Shown piece by piece: positions 18,624 to 26,025 of a DNA stretch of 64,000 nt. The position numbers and the translations under genes were made by a program. Source of the stretch: DASSUW01 sp036257565 (GTDB lineage Bacteria; Actinomycetota; Thermoleophilia; Solirubrobacterales; Solirubrobacteraceae). Positions within the stretch are counted from its first letter, which is position 1, and every line of letters begins with the position of its first letter. Location: the NCBI GenBank assembly GCA_036257565.1, contig DATAFH010000069.1, forward strand, positions 3,842 through 67,841. The letters are read 5' to 3'. A model generated the notes under the pieces. The model was not told where the DNA came from and did not search any database. It saw only the letters and a list, made by a program, of their open reading frames with translations.

Positions 18624-21548
18624 CTATGCCGGGGCGGACCGGCGAGCATCAGCGGAGTTGCCGTGTTTTCCTTCGGAACTGCCGGTCTGCGTGGCGAGCA
18701 GGCCCAGCTCGCTGGCCTTCCGCGCGGCCTCGGCGCGCGAGCGCGAGTCGAGCTTGCGCAGGAGGTTGCGCACGTGCATGTCGACCGTCCGGGTGCTCAC
18801 GAACAGCTCGGCTGCGATCTCGCGGTTCGTGCGGCCGACCGCGAGCAGACGCACGACGTCGACCTCGCGCCGGGTGAGCCCCTCGCTGGAGAGCTGCTCC
18901 TGCTGGCGGCGGCTCAGGCGGCGGTCGGCCTGCTCGCCCAGCTCGGCGAGGCTGGCCGCGACCCGCCGCACGGAGGGCCGGGCCCGTAGCCGGCGCGCGA
19001 TGCGGTAGGCGCTCATGAGCCGCTCGACCGCCTCCTCCTTGCGGCCGGCCGCGGTGAGGGCGGCGGCCACACGGCGCTCGGACTCGAGCCGCTCGAATGG
19101 CGTGCCGATGCCGTGGAGCAGCTCGATCGCGCGCTCGAACTGGGTCACCGCCAGCTCGGCATCGCCGTCCAGGAGAGCCGTCTCGCCGAGCACGTGAGCG
19201 AGCGCGGAGACCGCCTCGGGCTGCCCCGCGTCGGCCGCGATCTGCGCCAGCGCGGCAGCGCACGCGCGGGTGCCGGTGTCGTCCTTGCGCTCCGCGAAGA
19301 AGGTGGCGGCCCAGCGGAGGGGCGAGATGACGTAGTGGCGCTCCTCCGTGTGCTGCCAGCGCTCGAGGATCGCGTGGCAGCGCTCGCTCGCCGCGTCGCC
19401 GGCGTTCTGCGACGCGTCGAGCAGCGCGAGCCCCCAGGTGGCGAGCAGCTCGGCCGGGAGCAGCTCGATCCGGCGCGCCAGCGACGACGACTCGAGCAGC
19501 AGCGCGCGCGCCTTCTGCGGCTCGCCGCGCAGGGCGAGGATCGAGCCGAGCGTGCACGACGCCGCGGCGCGGGCGTGCATCGTCGCCTCCTCGGCCGCGA
19601 CGACGTCGCGGCACACGCTGACCGCCCGGTCCCACTCGCCGTTGTGCCGGAGGACGACCGCGAGGCAGGCGAGGCACAGCTGCGCCGTGGGCTCCAGCCC
19701 GCTCATCGTGCAGAACGTGAACGCGTCGTCGTAGGTGGCGCGGGCGGCCGAGTAATCGCCGGCGTGCTCGAGCGAGTCGGCCAGGCGCTGGTAGACCTCG
19801 GCGGCCGGCGCGGTGAGGTTGTTCTCCAGCGCGAGCGTGAGGGCGGCACGGACGAGCTCGAGGCCGCCCGGCTCGTCGCCGGCGCGGGCCCAGACGTTGC
19901 CCTGCAGGCCCATGATGCGGGCCTCGAGGTCAACGCGGTTCGCGGCCCTGGCGTCCTGGCTCGCCAGCTGCAGCAGGTGCAGGGCGGCGCGGAAGCTGGC
20001 GGCGGAGCGCAGGTGCGCGGCGGCCGCGAGCCGCTCGGCCGCCGCGTCGCCGGGCTGGCCGGCTCGCGCGAAGGCGATGGCCGCCTCCTCGCGCGTGGCG
20101 AGGGCCTCGTCCCAGCGGCCCTGGACCTCGAGGGCGCCGGCCAGCCGGCGGGACGCCTCGGCGTACTTGAGGGGGTCGTTCGCGCGCTGTCGCCCTTCGG
20201 CCACCTCCCGCCATGTCCGCACCGCCTCGCCGGAGTCGGCGGCAAGCTCGGCGCAGCGGCCGAGCTGCTCGAGCGCGGCGAGGCGTCCGGGCTCGTCCTC
20301 GCCGTCCGGCCACAGCTCGAGCGCCCGGCGGGCCGCGCGGGCGCCGTCGTGGTAGGCGTGCACGGCGCACGCCGCGTGGGAGGCCTCGAGGAAGGCGCGC
20401 CGGGCCGGCTCGGGCTCGCGGGCGTGCGCCCAGTGCTCGGCGAGGATGCGCGCCGGCGCGCCGGCGCGCTCGAGCCTCTCCGCCACCTGGCGGTGGAGCG
20501 TGCGCCGCTCGAGCCACGGGATCTCGCCGTAGAAGGCGTCGCGCACGAGCGCGTGCCGGAACGCCATCTGCCCCGGGTGTCCGTCGACGAGGATCCCGCG
20601 CCGGACCGCCTCCTCCGGCCAGTCGGCCACCCCGGCGATGGCCATCACCGACTCGAGCTCGAAGGTCTGGCCGGCGACTGCGGCGACCGCGATCGCGGCA
20701 CGGCCGTCGGGCGACAGCCCGGACGCACGCAGCAGGACCGCGTCGCGGACGCTGTCGGGAAGAGGAAGGTCCGCGCCCTCGAGCAGCTCGAGGCCCGCGG
20801 GCCCGTCCTTGAGGCGCTCGCTGGTCGACAGCGCGAGTCCGAGCTCGCTCACGAAGAACGGCACGCCGTCGGTGCGGTCCACGATCGCATCGAGCAGCGG
20901 GGGCGCAGCCGGTGCGCCGAGGACGCGCTCGAGGAGCGTCGCGGTCGCCCGGGGGTCGAGCGGCTCGAGCGCGGTCTCCTGCAGCCGCCCGTCGCGCCGC
21001 AGCTCGCTCCGCAGCCTCCGGATGGGGTGCCCGCGCGGAACGTCGTCGCTCCGGTAGGCGACGAGCAGCAGCACGGGCTCGGCCTCCAGCGACCGCGCGA
21101 GCGCCGGCAGCAGGTCCAGGGTCGCATCGTCGGCCCACTGCAGATCGTCCAGGAAGAGCGCGAGTGGGCGGCGCGCCGCCGCGAGGGCCAGCACCGAACG
21201 GATCGCCTCGAACAGCGTCGCCCGGTCGGCCGCGGGCGCGGGCGGGCCCAATTCAGGCAGCAGCATCGCCAGGTGGGACCTCAGCGGCGGCTCGACCACC
21301 GCGCCGGCGTTCACCACGCCGCGCAGCACGTCCACGACCGGCGCGTACGCCGACCCGCCCTCCTGTACGCCGAACCCTTCGACGCGCTCGATCCCGCAGT
21401 CGGAGAGCACCTGACGCGCGAGCGTCGTCTTCCCCACGCCGGCCTCACCGGCCAGCAGGGCAATCGAGCCGCTGCCGGCCCGAGCCCGAGCCACGAGCGC
21501 CTCGAGGGCGCCGCGCTCGGGCTCGCGGCCGATCAGCAGCTCCGTCAC
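18624..21548 (-). CDS. LuxR-family transcriptional regulator with AAA ATPase domain (LAL type)
   Basis: 974 residues. An N-terminal AAA/STAND ATPase has Walker A LLAGEAGVGKTTLA near residue 33 and Walker B LALFLDDLQWAD near residue 130; a long central part is TPR-like (repeated Ala-rich helices, e.g. AEVYQRLADSLEHAGDYSAARATYDDA, given in part); the last ~60 residues are a LuxR helix-turn-helix (LTRREVDVVRLLA, NREIAAELFVSTRTVDMHV). This matches MalT/LAL regulators, which bind a small inducer and ATP and then activate promoters. Start GTG 21548 precedes TELLIGREPERG, the usual LAL beginning. The DUF4389 gene ends 9 bases upstream on the same strand. Confidence 0.92.
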   Translation of the reverse strand: MTELLIGREPERGALEALVARARAGSGSIALLAGEAGVGKTTLARQVLSDCGIERVEGFGVQEGGSAYAPVVDVLRGVVNAGAVVEPPLRSHLAMLLPELGPPAPAADRATLFEAIRSVLALAAARRPLALFLDDLQWADDATLDLLPALARSLEAEPVLLLVAYRSDDVPRGHPIRRLRSELRRDGRLQETALEPLDPRATATLLERVLGAPAAPPLLDAIVDRTDGVPFFVSELGLALSTSERLKDGPAGLELLEGADLPLPDSVRDAVLLRASGLSPDGRAAIAVAAVAGQTFELESVMAIAGVADWPEEAVRRGILVDGHPGQMAFRHALVRDAFYGEIPWLERRTLHRQVAERLERAGAPARILAEHWAHAREPEPARRAFLEASHAACAVHAYHDGARAARRALELWPDGEDEPGRLAALEQLGRCAELAADSGEAVRTWREVAEGRQRANDPLKYAEASRRLAGALEVQGRWDEALATREEAAIAFARAGQPGDAAAERLAAAAHLRSAASFRAALHLLQLASQDARAANRVDLEARIMGLQGNVWARAGDEPGGLELVRAALTLALENNLTAPAAEVYQRLADSLEHAGDYSAARATYDDAFTFCTMSGLEPTAQLCLACLAVVLRHNGEWDRAVSVCRDVVAAEEATMHARAAASCTLGSILALRGEPQKARALLLESSSLARRIELLPAELLATWGLALLDASQNAGDAASERCHAILERWQHTEERHYVISPLRWAATFFAERKDDTGTRACAAALAQIAADAGQPEAVSALAHVLGETALLDGDAELAVTQFERAIELLHGIGTPFERLESERRVAAALTAAGRKEEAVERLMSAYRIARRLRARPSVRRVAASLAELGEQADRRLSRRQQEQLSSEGLTRREVDVVRLLAVGRTNREIAAELFVSTRTVDMHVRNLLRKLDSRSRAEAARKASELGLLATQTGSSEGKHGNSADARRSAPA

Positions 21549-21557
21549 GGGCCTAGC

Positions 21558-22187
21558 CTAAGCTAGGCCGGACCCCCCAGCAGCGGTGGAATTGCCGTAA
21601 TCCGTCCCGAGGTCGAGGCGGAAGGGCGGGTAGTCGTCGGTCATCAGCCCGGTGTAGGCCATCACCCGGTACGTCCAGAGCTCGGTCGCCATGATGAGCT
21701 CGAACAGCGGCTCGGGATAGCGGCCGGTCACCAGCAGCGCGGCGCCGGCGACGAGCACCATCACGCTGCGGACACTGGAGAGCGCGGCGACGATCAGGTA
21801 GTGCGGCAGCGCGAGCAGCCACTTGACGAGCGCGTGCCAGCGCGACAGCGACTCGGGGTACTCGACGTCGAGGCGCGCCGGGTAGTCCGGCACGTCGGCG
21901 AGCGTGAACGGCGGGTAGCGGTCGGTGCCGAGCGCACTGTACGAGTAGAAGCCGACGCGCCACGTCCAGCGCAGGACGCCGGCGTTGAAGTCGAACAGCG
22001 CGCGCGGGTAGCGGCCGGTGGCCACGATCGCGACGAGGGCGGCGACGCTCAGCACCATGTACGCGATCCAGAGGAACGCGAGCGCGATCACGTGCGGGAT
22101 CACGAGCAGCCACTTGACGAGCGGCTGCCAGCGGCTCAGCGGCGGGTCGAGCGACCCTTCGAGGTGCAGGGGATACGACGGTGTCAT
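21558..22187 (-). CDS. tandem DUF4389 membrane protein
   Basis: 209 residues made of two similar halves: each has SRWxxLVKWLLxxPHxxxxA, then VxxATGRYPxxLFE/D and a WTYRV/WTWRV-YxxLxTDxYPPF block, about 90 residues apart. This is the DUF4389 repeat, with two or three membrane helices per half. Function unknown; the family is often fused to lipid or stress proteins. ATG 22187 has AAGGAG 9 bases upstream. It precedes the LuxR regulator by 9 bases, so the regulator may be read from the same promoter. Confidence 0.85.
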   Translation of the reverse strand: MTPSYPLHLEGSLDPPLSRWQPLVKWLLVIPHVIALAFLWIAYMVLSVAALVAIVATGRYPRALFDFNAGVLRWTWRVGFYSYSALGTDRYPPFTLADVPDYPARLDVEYPESLSRWHALVKWLLALPHYLIVAALSSVRSVMVLVAGAALLVTGRYPEPLFELIMATELWTYRVMAYTGLMTDDYPPFRLDLGTDYGNSTAAGGSGLA

Positions 22188-22318
22188 TCGGGAAGGCTCC
22201 TTGTGGAGAGAGGGACGAGACAACGGTCCCAGTCGCGGGGCTGCACGGCCATGGAGCCTCCCGGCGTGCCGGGGTATCCGAACCGCCCCCGCGCGGGGGT
22301 GGTGGCCCGTACCCGTGA

Positions 22319-22462
22319 TCGACCGCGGTCCTCGCTTCGCTCTCCAGCCTGGTCGAGGCCCTCGTCGAGCGCCTCGGCTATCCCGGCCTCGTGCTCGTGA
22401 TGGCCGTCGAGCACGTCTTCTCACCGATCAACCACGTGCTGCGGGTCGACTCCGGCGCGTAG
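22319..22462 (+). pseudogene. DedA-family membrane protein remnant
   Basis: The frame from 22349 reads LVEALVERLGYPGLVLVMAVEH followed by VFSPINHVLRVDSGA and a stop at 22460. The first part matches the N-terminus of DedA proteins (LGYxGLxLLMxLENVFPPIPSE). The rest of the DedA domain is missing, and there is no ATG, GTG or TTG between the in-frame stop at 22316 and the homologous part. The remaining bases between 22188 and 22318 contain no gene I can support. Confidence 0.6.
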
Positions 22463-22481
22463 ACGGTCTCGTGGGCGGCGG

Positions 22482-22757
22482 TCAGCTGCCGCCCGTCACC
22501 CCGCCACCGATGTTCATGTTGCCGGGCGGCGCCGGCTTGCCCGAGCGCTCGTCCCCACGCCCGGCATCGGCGTCCGGGTCAGGTCCGGCCGGATCGGCGG
22601 CACGGGAAGCCGGGTCGATCGGGTGCCTCGGGGCATCCTCGCCGGGGTTCTCCGGGCTGCGCTCCGCGCCCTCGCGCTCACGCGCCTCGCGCTCGTGCTC
22701 GCGCATCTCGGCTTCCTTCTCCGCCGCGCCGCCGCCTGGGGCACTGAAATCGGACAT
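22482..22757 (-). CDS. small hydrophilic Glu/Arg/Pro-rich protein
   Basis: 91 residues, unrecognised. The first 50 are a charged helix-forming stretch (AEKEAEMREHEREAREREG), followed by a Pro/Asp-rich low-complexity tail ending PPGNMNIGGGVTGGS. No membrane segment or motif. A strong GGAGGAG lies 6 bases before ATG 22757, which supports expression. It sits between two gene remnants in a low-information stretch. It might be a disordered stress protein. Confidence 0.6.
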   Translation of the reverse strand: MSDFSAPGGGAAEKEAEMREHEREAREREGAERSPENPGEDAPRHPIDPASRAADPAGPDPDADAGRGDERSGKPAPPGNMNIGGGVTGGS

Positions 22758-23251
22758 CGGTTGCTCCTCCGCTCGGGATCAACGCGGTGATACCCAACGG
22801 CTTCTCCAAACACGCGGCGCTGGGCGCGACGTCGGCCCGGCGGCACGCAGGGCGACGTCCGGCCCGACGACCAGCTCGGCGTCGTGACCGTCGACGCCGA
22901 CGGCGAGCACGACCAGACCGGCGAGCACGAGGGGGGCCCTCGACCGGGCACCCAGCGCAGAGGCGGCGCTGAGCCCAGGCCGCATGCAGAATGCCGGCTT
23001 CGCGTTGCTCGGACTCTGGTCGCCTCCGATGTCGTCGCCGTCGGAGTACTTCTCGCCGCGCTCGCCGGCCGCAGCGCGGGGAGCCTCAGCGCCGGCGACC
23101 CGCTCGCTCATGGCACGGTGGTGTGGCTCAGCAACATCATCACCTTCGGGCTGCTGTTCTGGCAGCTCGACGAGGGGGGGCCGCGTCTGCGCGCCGAATG
23201 CACGTCTGACTGTCCTGGCGTAGATTGGTTGCCGGGTTGGCCGGCGCGGAG
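22758..23251 (+). pseudogene. gene-poor stretch with a remnant of a multi-pass membrane protein
   Basis: Nearly 500 bases without an intact gene. In one plus-strand frame, 23034-23205 encodes VAVGVLLAALAG and then a GTVVWLSNIITFGLLFWQLD helix followed by EGGPRLRA. The W-x-x-N ... FW-x-L-D-x-GGP pattern resembles a segment of uncharacterised actinobacterial membrane proteins of about 200 residues, but here no start and no further helices are present. I see nothing else in 22758-23033. Confidence 0.4.
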
Positions 23252-24115
23252 ATGACAGCGCGCGAGTTCCGCGCCCTCTTCGACGCCGTCTCGAACTGAG
23301 GCCGTTGGCACGACGGCGGGCAGCGAGGGGCACTGAACCTTCTCACCCCTGCCGCGTCGAACGCGCCGCCACGCTGGTCCGCAGTGGAGTCACGGTCACG
23401 CTCAGCCGCGCACTGACGACCGAGGCGCGCATCGATGTGCCCCAACCCGCCGACCACCACATGACGATGCTTACCGACGAGGACATCGGGTCCGGGTCCG
23501 TGCGGTTCGCCAGGGACTACGTCGGCCTCGACTACCACAACGAAGGCCACACCCACATCGACGCCTTCTGCCACGTCGCCTTCGAAGGGTCGTTCTTCGA
23601 CGGCAGCCCGGAAGCGTCGGTGACCGCGGACGGCGCCGACGCGGGAGCGATCGAGATTCTCAAGGACGGCCTGGTTGGTAGGGGCGTCCTGCTCGACGTG
23701 CCGCGTGCCCGTGGGGTCTCGTGGGATCGAACCGGGAGAACACGTGTTCCGTGACGATCTCGAGACGGCCGAGCGCCTACAGGGCGTGGCGTGGCGGCCG
23801 GCGACATCCCGCTCGTCCGCACTGGTCACGCGCGGCGACTCACCGAGCTCGATCCTTGGGACACCCGCACCGCGAAGGCGGGCCTGCATCCCACGGCCGC
23901 CACCTTCCTGGCCGACCGCGAGGTCGCCGCGCCTCGGGTCGGATGGCAATAACGACACCGCTCCGAGCACCACAGAGGGCGTCGCCTTCCCCATGCACGT
24001 GCTGGCGCTCAACGCTATGGGCGTCCACCTCCTCGATCACCTCCAGTTCGAAGACCTCGTCCGACAGTGCGAGAAGACAGCGCGTTGGGACTTCCTGTTC
24101 GTGCGCCTCGGGTAG
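23252..24115 (+). pseudogene. cyclase-family (kynurenine formamidase-like) pseudogene
   Basis: Pieces of one protein are found in order but in different frames: ATG 23252 MTAREFRALFDAVSN, stop TGA 23297 where Trp is expected, GRWHDGGQRGALNLLTP, a shift near 23360, then ATLVRSGVTVTLSRAL, GLDYHNEGHTHIDAFCHVAF (the HxGTHxD-type metal motif), a shift near 23720 to the EPGEHVFRDDLETAE frame, a third frame with GDIPLVRTGHARRLTELDPW, and again FPMHVLALNAMGVHLLDHL to the end at 24115. The intact family (PF04199) hydrolyses or cyclises amides such as N-formylkynurenine. One nonsense and at least three frameshifts rule out a working gene, unless the assembly is wrong here. Confidence 0.75.
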
Positions 24116-24120
24116 CGTGC

Positions 24121-24330
24121 TTAATTCGTATCCTCGTCGGTGTCCGCGAACGTGCCGGCCGTGTCGTCCTCGGGCAACGTCTCCTCGCCCTCGGCGAACG
24201 ACCCGACGTGCTCGTCGCGCCGCTGCGTCTCCTCGCCCTCGGCGAACGAGCCGACGTGCTCATCCCGCGGCAGCGTCTCCTCGCCCTCGGCGAAGTCGCC
24301 GTGCTCCGGGTCGTCGCGACGGTTCTCCAT
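24121..24330 (-). CDS. small acidic protein with three 16-residue repeats
   Basis: 69 residues. Three tandem units with the core [GS]xFAEGEETxxxDEHVG start at residues 11, 27 and 43, followed by a shorter AGTFADTDEDTN. Net charge is strongly negative and there is no hydrophobic core, so it is likely disordered. A GGAGGAG lies 5 bases before ATG 24330, which supports translation. Repeats at the DNA level are less alike than at the protein level, which suggests selection on the peptide. Function unknown. It overlaps nothing and lies 6 bases from the cyclase pseudogene. Confidence 0.65.
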   Translation of the reverse strand: MENRRDDPEHGDFAEGEETLPRDEHVGSFAEGEETQRRDEHVGSFAEGEETLPEDDTAGTFADTDEDTN

Positions 24331-24522
24331 GGCTCCTCCGTTCGGTGTTGTCGGTGGAAACGCGTGGACCGCGTCATCCTTCCCCTATCCTCGTGCACGA
24401 GACCGTCCACGGCAACTCGGGCCGGCGTCATCGCCGGACACGCACGTTGTCGTGGATGCAAAGGCGACGCGGCGTTCTCGGATCGCCCGGTTTGGAGGAT
24501 GCGGCTCCGGGCGCCTCACGCC

Positions 24523-24528
24523 TACGGT
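24523..24528 (+). promoter_or_regulatory. -10 hexamer TACGGT, 6 nt before ATG
   Basis: TACGGT is followed by exactly six bases and then the ATG of the lipoprotein gene. This fits an actinobacterial -10 element (TANNNT) with transcription starting at the A of the start codon. No Shine-Dalgarno is present. No clear -35 box. Confidence 0.5.
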
Positions 24529-24534
24529 GCGGTC

Positions 24535-24957
24535 ATGAGCCGCCTTGCGCCCGCGGTCGCCGCGATCCTCATCGCGCTCGCCCTGCCGGCCTGCGGCGAA
24601 TCCCAGGAGGAAAGTGCCCAGCAGACGGTGTGCGATGCGCGCCAAGACATCTCCAACGAGATCGACACGCTCAAGGGGATCACGCCCGCCACCTTCAGCG
24701 CGGACACGGTGTCGGAGAGTGTGAGCGCGATCCGGAGCGCTCTGTCCCAGATCAAGGGTGCGCGAGGCGATCTGAGCGACGCCCGGCGGCAAGAGATCGA
24801 GAGCGCCAATCAGGCGTTCGAGAGCCAGGTCAGGGACGTCGCGCAGCAGATCGGTACGGGGGCGGCGGGTACAGATGCAGCGAGCACGATCCGCGCGGCT
24901 GCCCAGCAGCTGGCCAGCAGCTACGAGCAGACCTTCGCGCGCATCGACTGCAGCTAG
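24535..24957 (+). CDS. putative lipoprotein, helical
   Basis: 140 residues. A signal peptide with lipobox LPAC (Cys20) indicates lipid attachment. The mature part is helical and Gln/Ser/Ala-rich with two cysteines (VCDARQD and the terminal RIDCS) that could pair; segments such as SAIRSALSQIKGARGDL look like coiled coil. No known domain. The start is ATG 24535, with a TANNNT-N6 arrangement and no ribosome-binding site. The region from 24331 to 24522 upstream shows no gene. Confidence 0.7.
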   Translation: MSRLAPAVAAILIALALPACGESQEESAQQTVCDARQDISNEIDTLKGITPATFSADTVSESVSAIRSALSQIKGARGDLSDARRQEIESANQAFESQVRDVAQQIGTGAAGTDAASTIRAAAQQLASSYEQTFARIDCS

Positions 24958-25016
24958 CCGTCACCGCCGTTTGAGCGCTCTCGCAGCCATGCAACGCAGG
25001 CCCCAGAACAGCAGAA

Positions 25017-25037
25017 AAGCCCTGGTGTGCAGGGCTT
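25017..25037 (-). terminator. hairpin terminator of tRNA-Asp
   Basis: AAGCCCTG and CAGGGCTT form an 8-bp stem around a 5-base loop. Read on the minus strand the stem is followed by TTCTG, giving a short T run, and it lies 9 bases past the 3' end of tRNA-Asp. It could also serve the lipoprotein gene from the other side. Confidence 0.65.
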
Positions 25038-25045
25038 CTTCGCGA

Positions 25046-25119
<74 letters not shown>

Positions 25120-25268
25120 GTGGACGTTGCGTGGCTCAGTATGGCACGGGCCGCGGGACTTGAAGTGGGCCCCACCGTCCTGGCCGTTCGGGACCCTCGC
25201 GATGCCGCAACTCGGCGGCGTCCGCGGGGTTTCCGAGGCGTCAACCATCAGCCAGGAGGTGGGGCCCT

Positions 25269-25799
25269 GTGTCCCATTGTCGCAAGCGCCTCTGGACGGC
25301 GCCCCTGATCGCGGGAGCGGTCTCTCTTGCTGCGGCCGGGAGCGCGGCCGCGCTCACCATCACCGGCACCGACATGCCGGAGCGCATCATCGGCAGCCAC
25401 CAGGCCGACACGATCGATGCCCGCGGCGGCGATGACCGGATCCACGGGCTCTCCGGTGCCGACACGATCGACGCCGGCGCGGGCTTCGACCGCGTCCGGG
25501 CGGGCCGTGGCGACGATGTCGTCAGGGGCGGCGAGGGGTTCGACGTGCTGCGCGGCGGCCTCGGCCACGACAGCGTGTCCGGCGGCCCCGGGAACGATCG
25601 CGTGTTCGCCTCGGCTCGCCGTGACGTGGTCGGAGACAGCGTCAACGGCGACGAGGGCGACGACCGGCTGTTCACGCGCGACGGGGTCTCGGACCGGGTC
25701 TCATGCGGTCCCGGATTCGACCGCGCGCGCGTCGATCAGCGCGATGTCGTCGCCCCGGACTGCGAACGCGTCCGAGTGAGGTGGCGCGGTCGCGGGTAA
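25269..25799 (+). CDS. secreted RTX-like calcium-binding repeat protein
   Basis: 176 residues. A signal peptide (GAVSLAAAGSAAA) is followed by five to six RTX nonapeptides such as ADTIDARGGDDRIHGLSGAD and GGEGFDVLRGGLGHD, which bind calcium in a parallel beta-roll, and a non-repeated end with two cysteines (SCGPGFDRA, DCERVRV). This short form is common in actinobacteria with no known partner. GTG 25269 has AGGAGGTGG 7 bases upstream. No type I secretion genes are near, so export by Sec is assumed. Confidence 0.8.
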   Translation: MSHCRKRLWTAPLIAGAVSLAAAGSAAALTITGTDMPERIIGSHQADTIDARGGDDRIHGLSGADTIDAGAGFDRVRAGRGDDVVRGGEGFDVLRGGLGHDSVSGGPGNDRVFASARRDVVGDSVNGDEGDDRLFTRDGVSDRVSCGPGFDRARVDQRDVVAPDCERVRVRWRGRG

Positions 25800-25808
25800 C
25801 CCGCCCGC

Positions 25809-25871
25809 ATGTACATCGGACTGGGCGCTCTGCTCATCATCATCATCCTGCTGATCATCTTCGTCTTCTGA
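25809..25871 (+). CDS. 20-residue single-helix membrane miniprotein
   Basis: ATG 25809 to TGA 25869 encodes MYIGLGALLIIIILLIIFVF. Nearly every residue is hydrophobic and the run of ATC codons (Ile) is unusual for this genome, which suggests selection for a membrane helix. It lies 9 bases after the RTX-like gene and has no Shine-Dalgarno. Similar tiny hydrophobic proteins occur in other actinobacteria. Not shown to be expressed. Confidence 0.45.
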   Translation: MYIGLGALLIIIILLIIFVF

Positions 25872-26025
25872 TCAGCCCTTAGAACGCCGACAGCGGATGC
25901 CTCACCAGCCCGGTGGGGCTATCCGCACCGGCGAACGCCGGTCCGCTCCCATCGCAGCGCGCCTCCGCGAACGACAGGCTTGGGAACACCCCCCGCTCCC
26001 CCGCCTTACCCCGGAGGCTTTCTCA

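Noticed and set aside
19113..21566. 817-codon plus-strand frame opposite the LuxR regulator
   Set aside because: Shadow of a real gene; no motif, no start signals.
22280..22300. CCCCCGCGCGGGGG palindrome as terminator
   Set aside because: No loop and no T run; likely composition.
23140..24012. 290-codon minus-strand frame over the cyclase region
   Set aside because: The plus strand carries cyclase-family motifs in fragments; the minus frame has none.
24067..24957. Long form of the lipoprotein starting at 24067
   Set aside because: The upstream extension is the antisense of the acidic repeat gene; ATG 24535 gives a correct lipoprotein signal.
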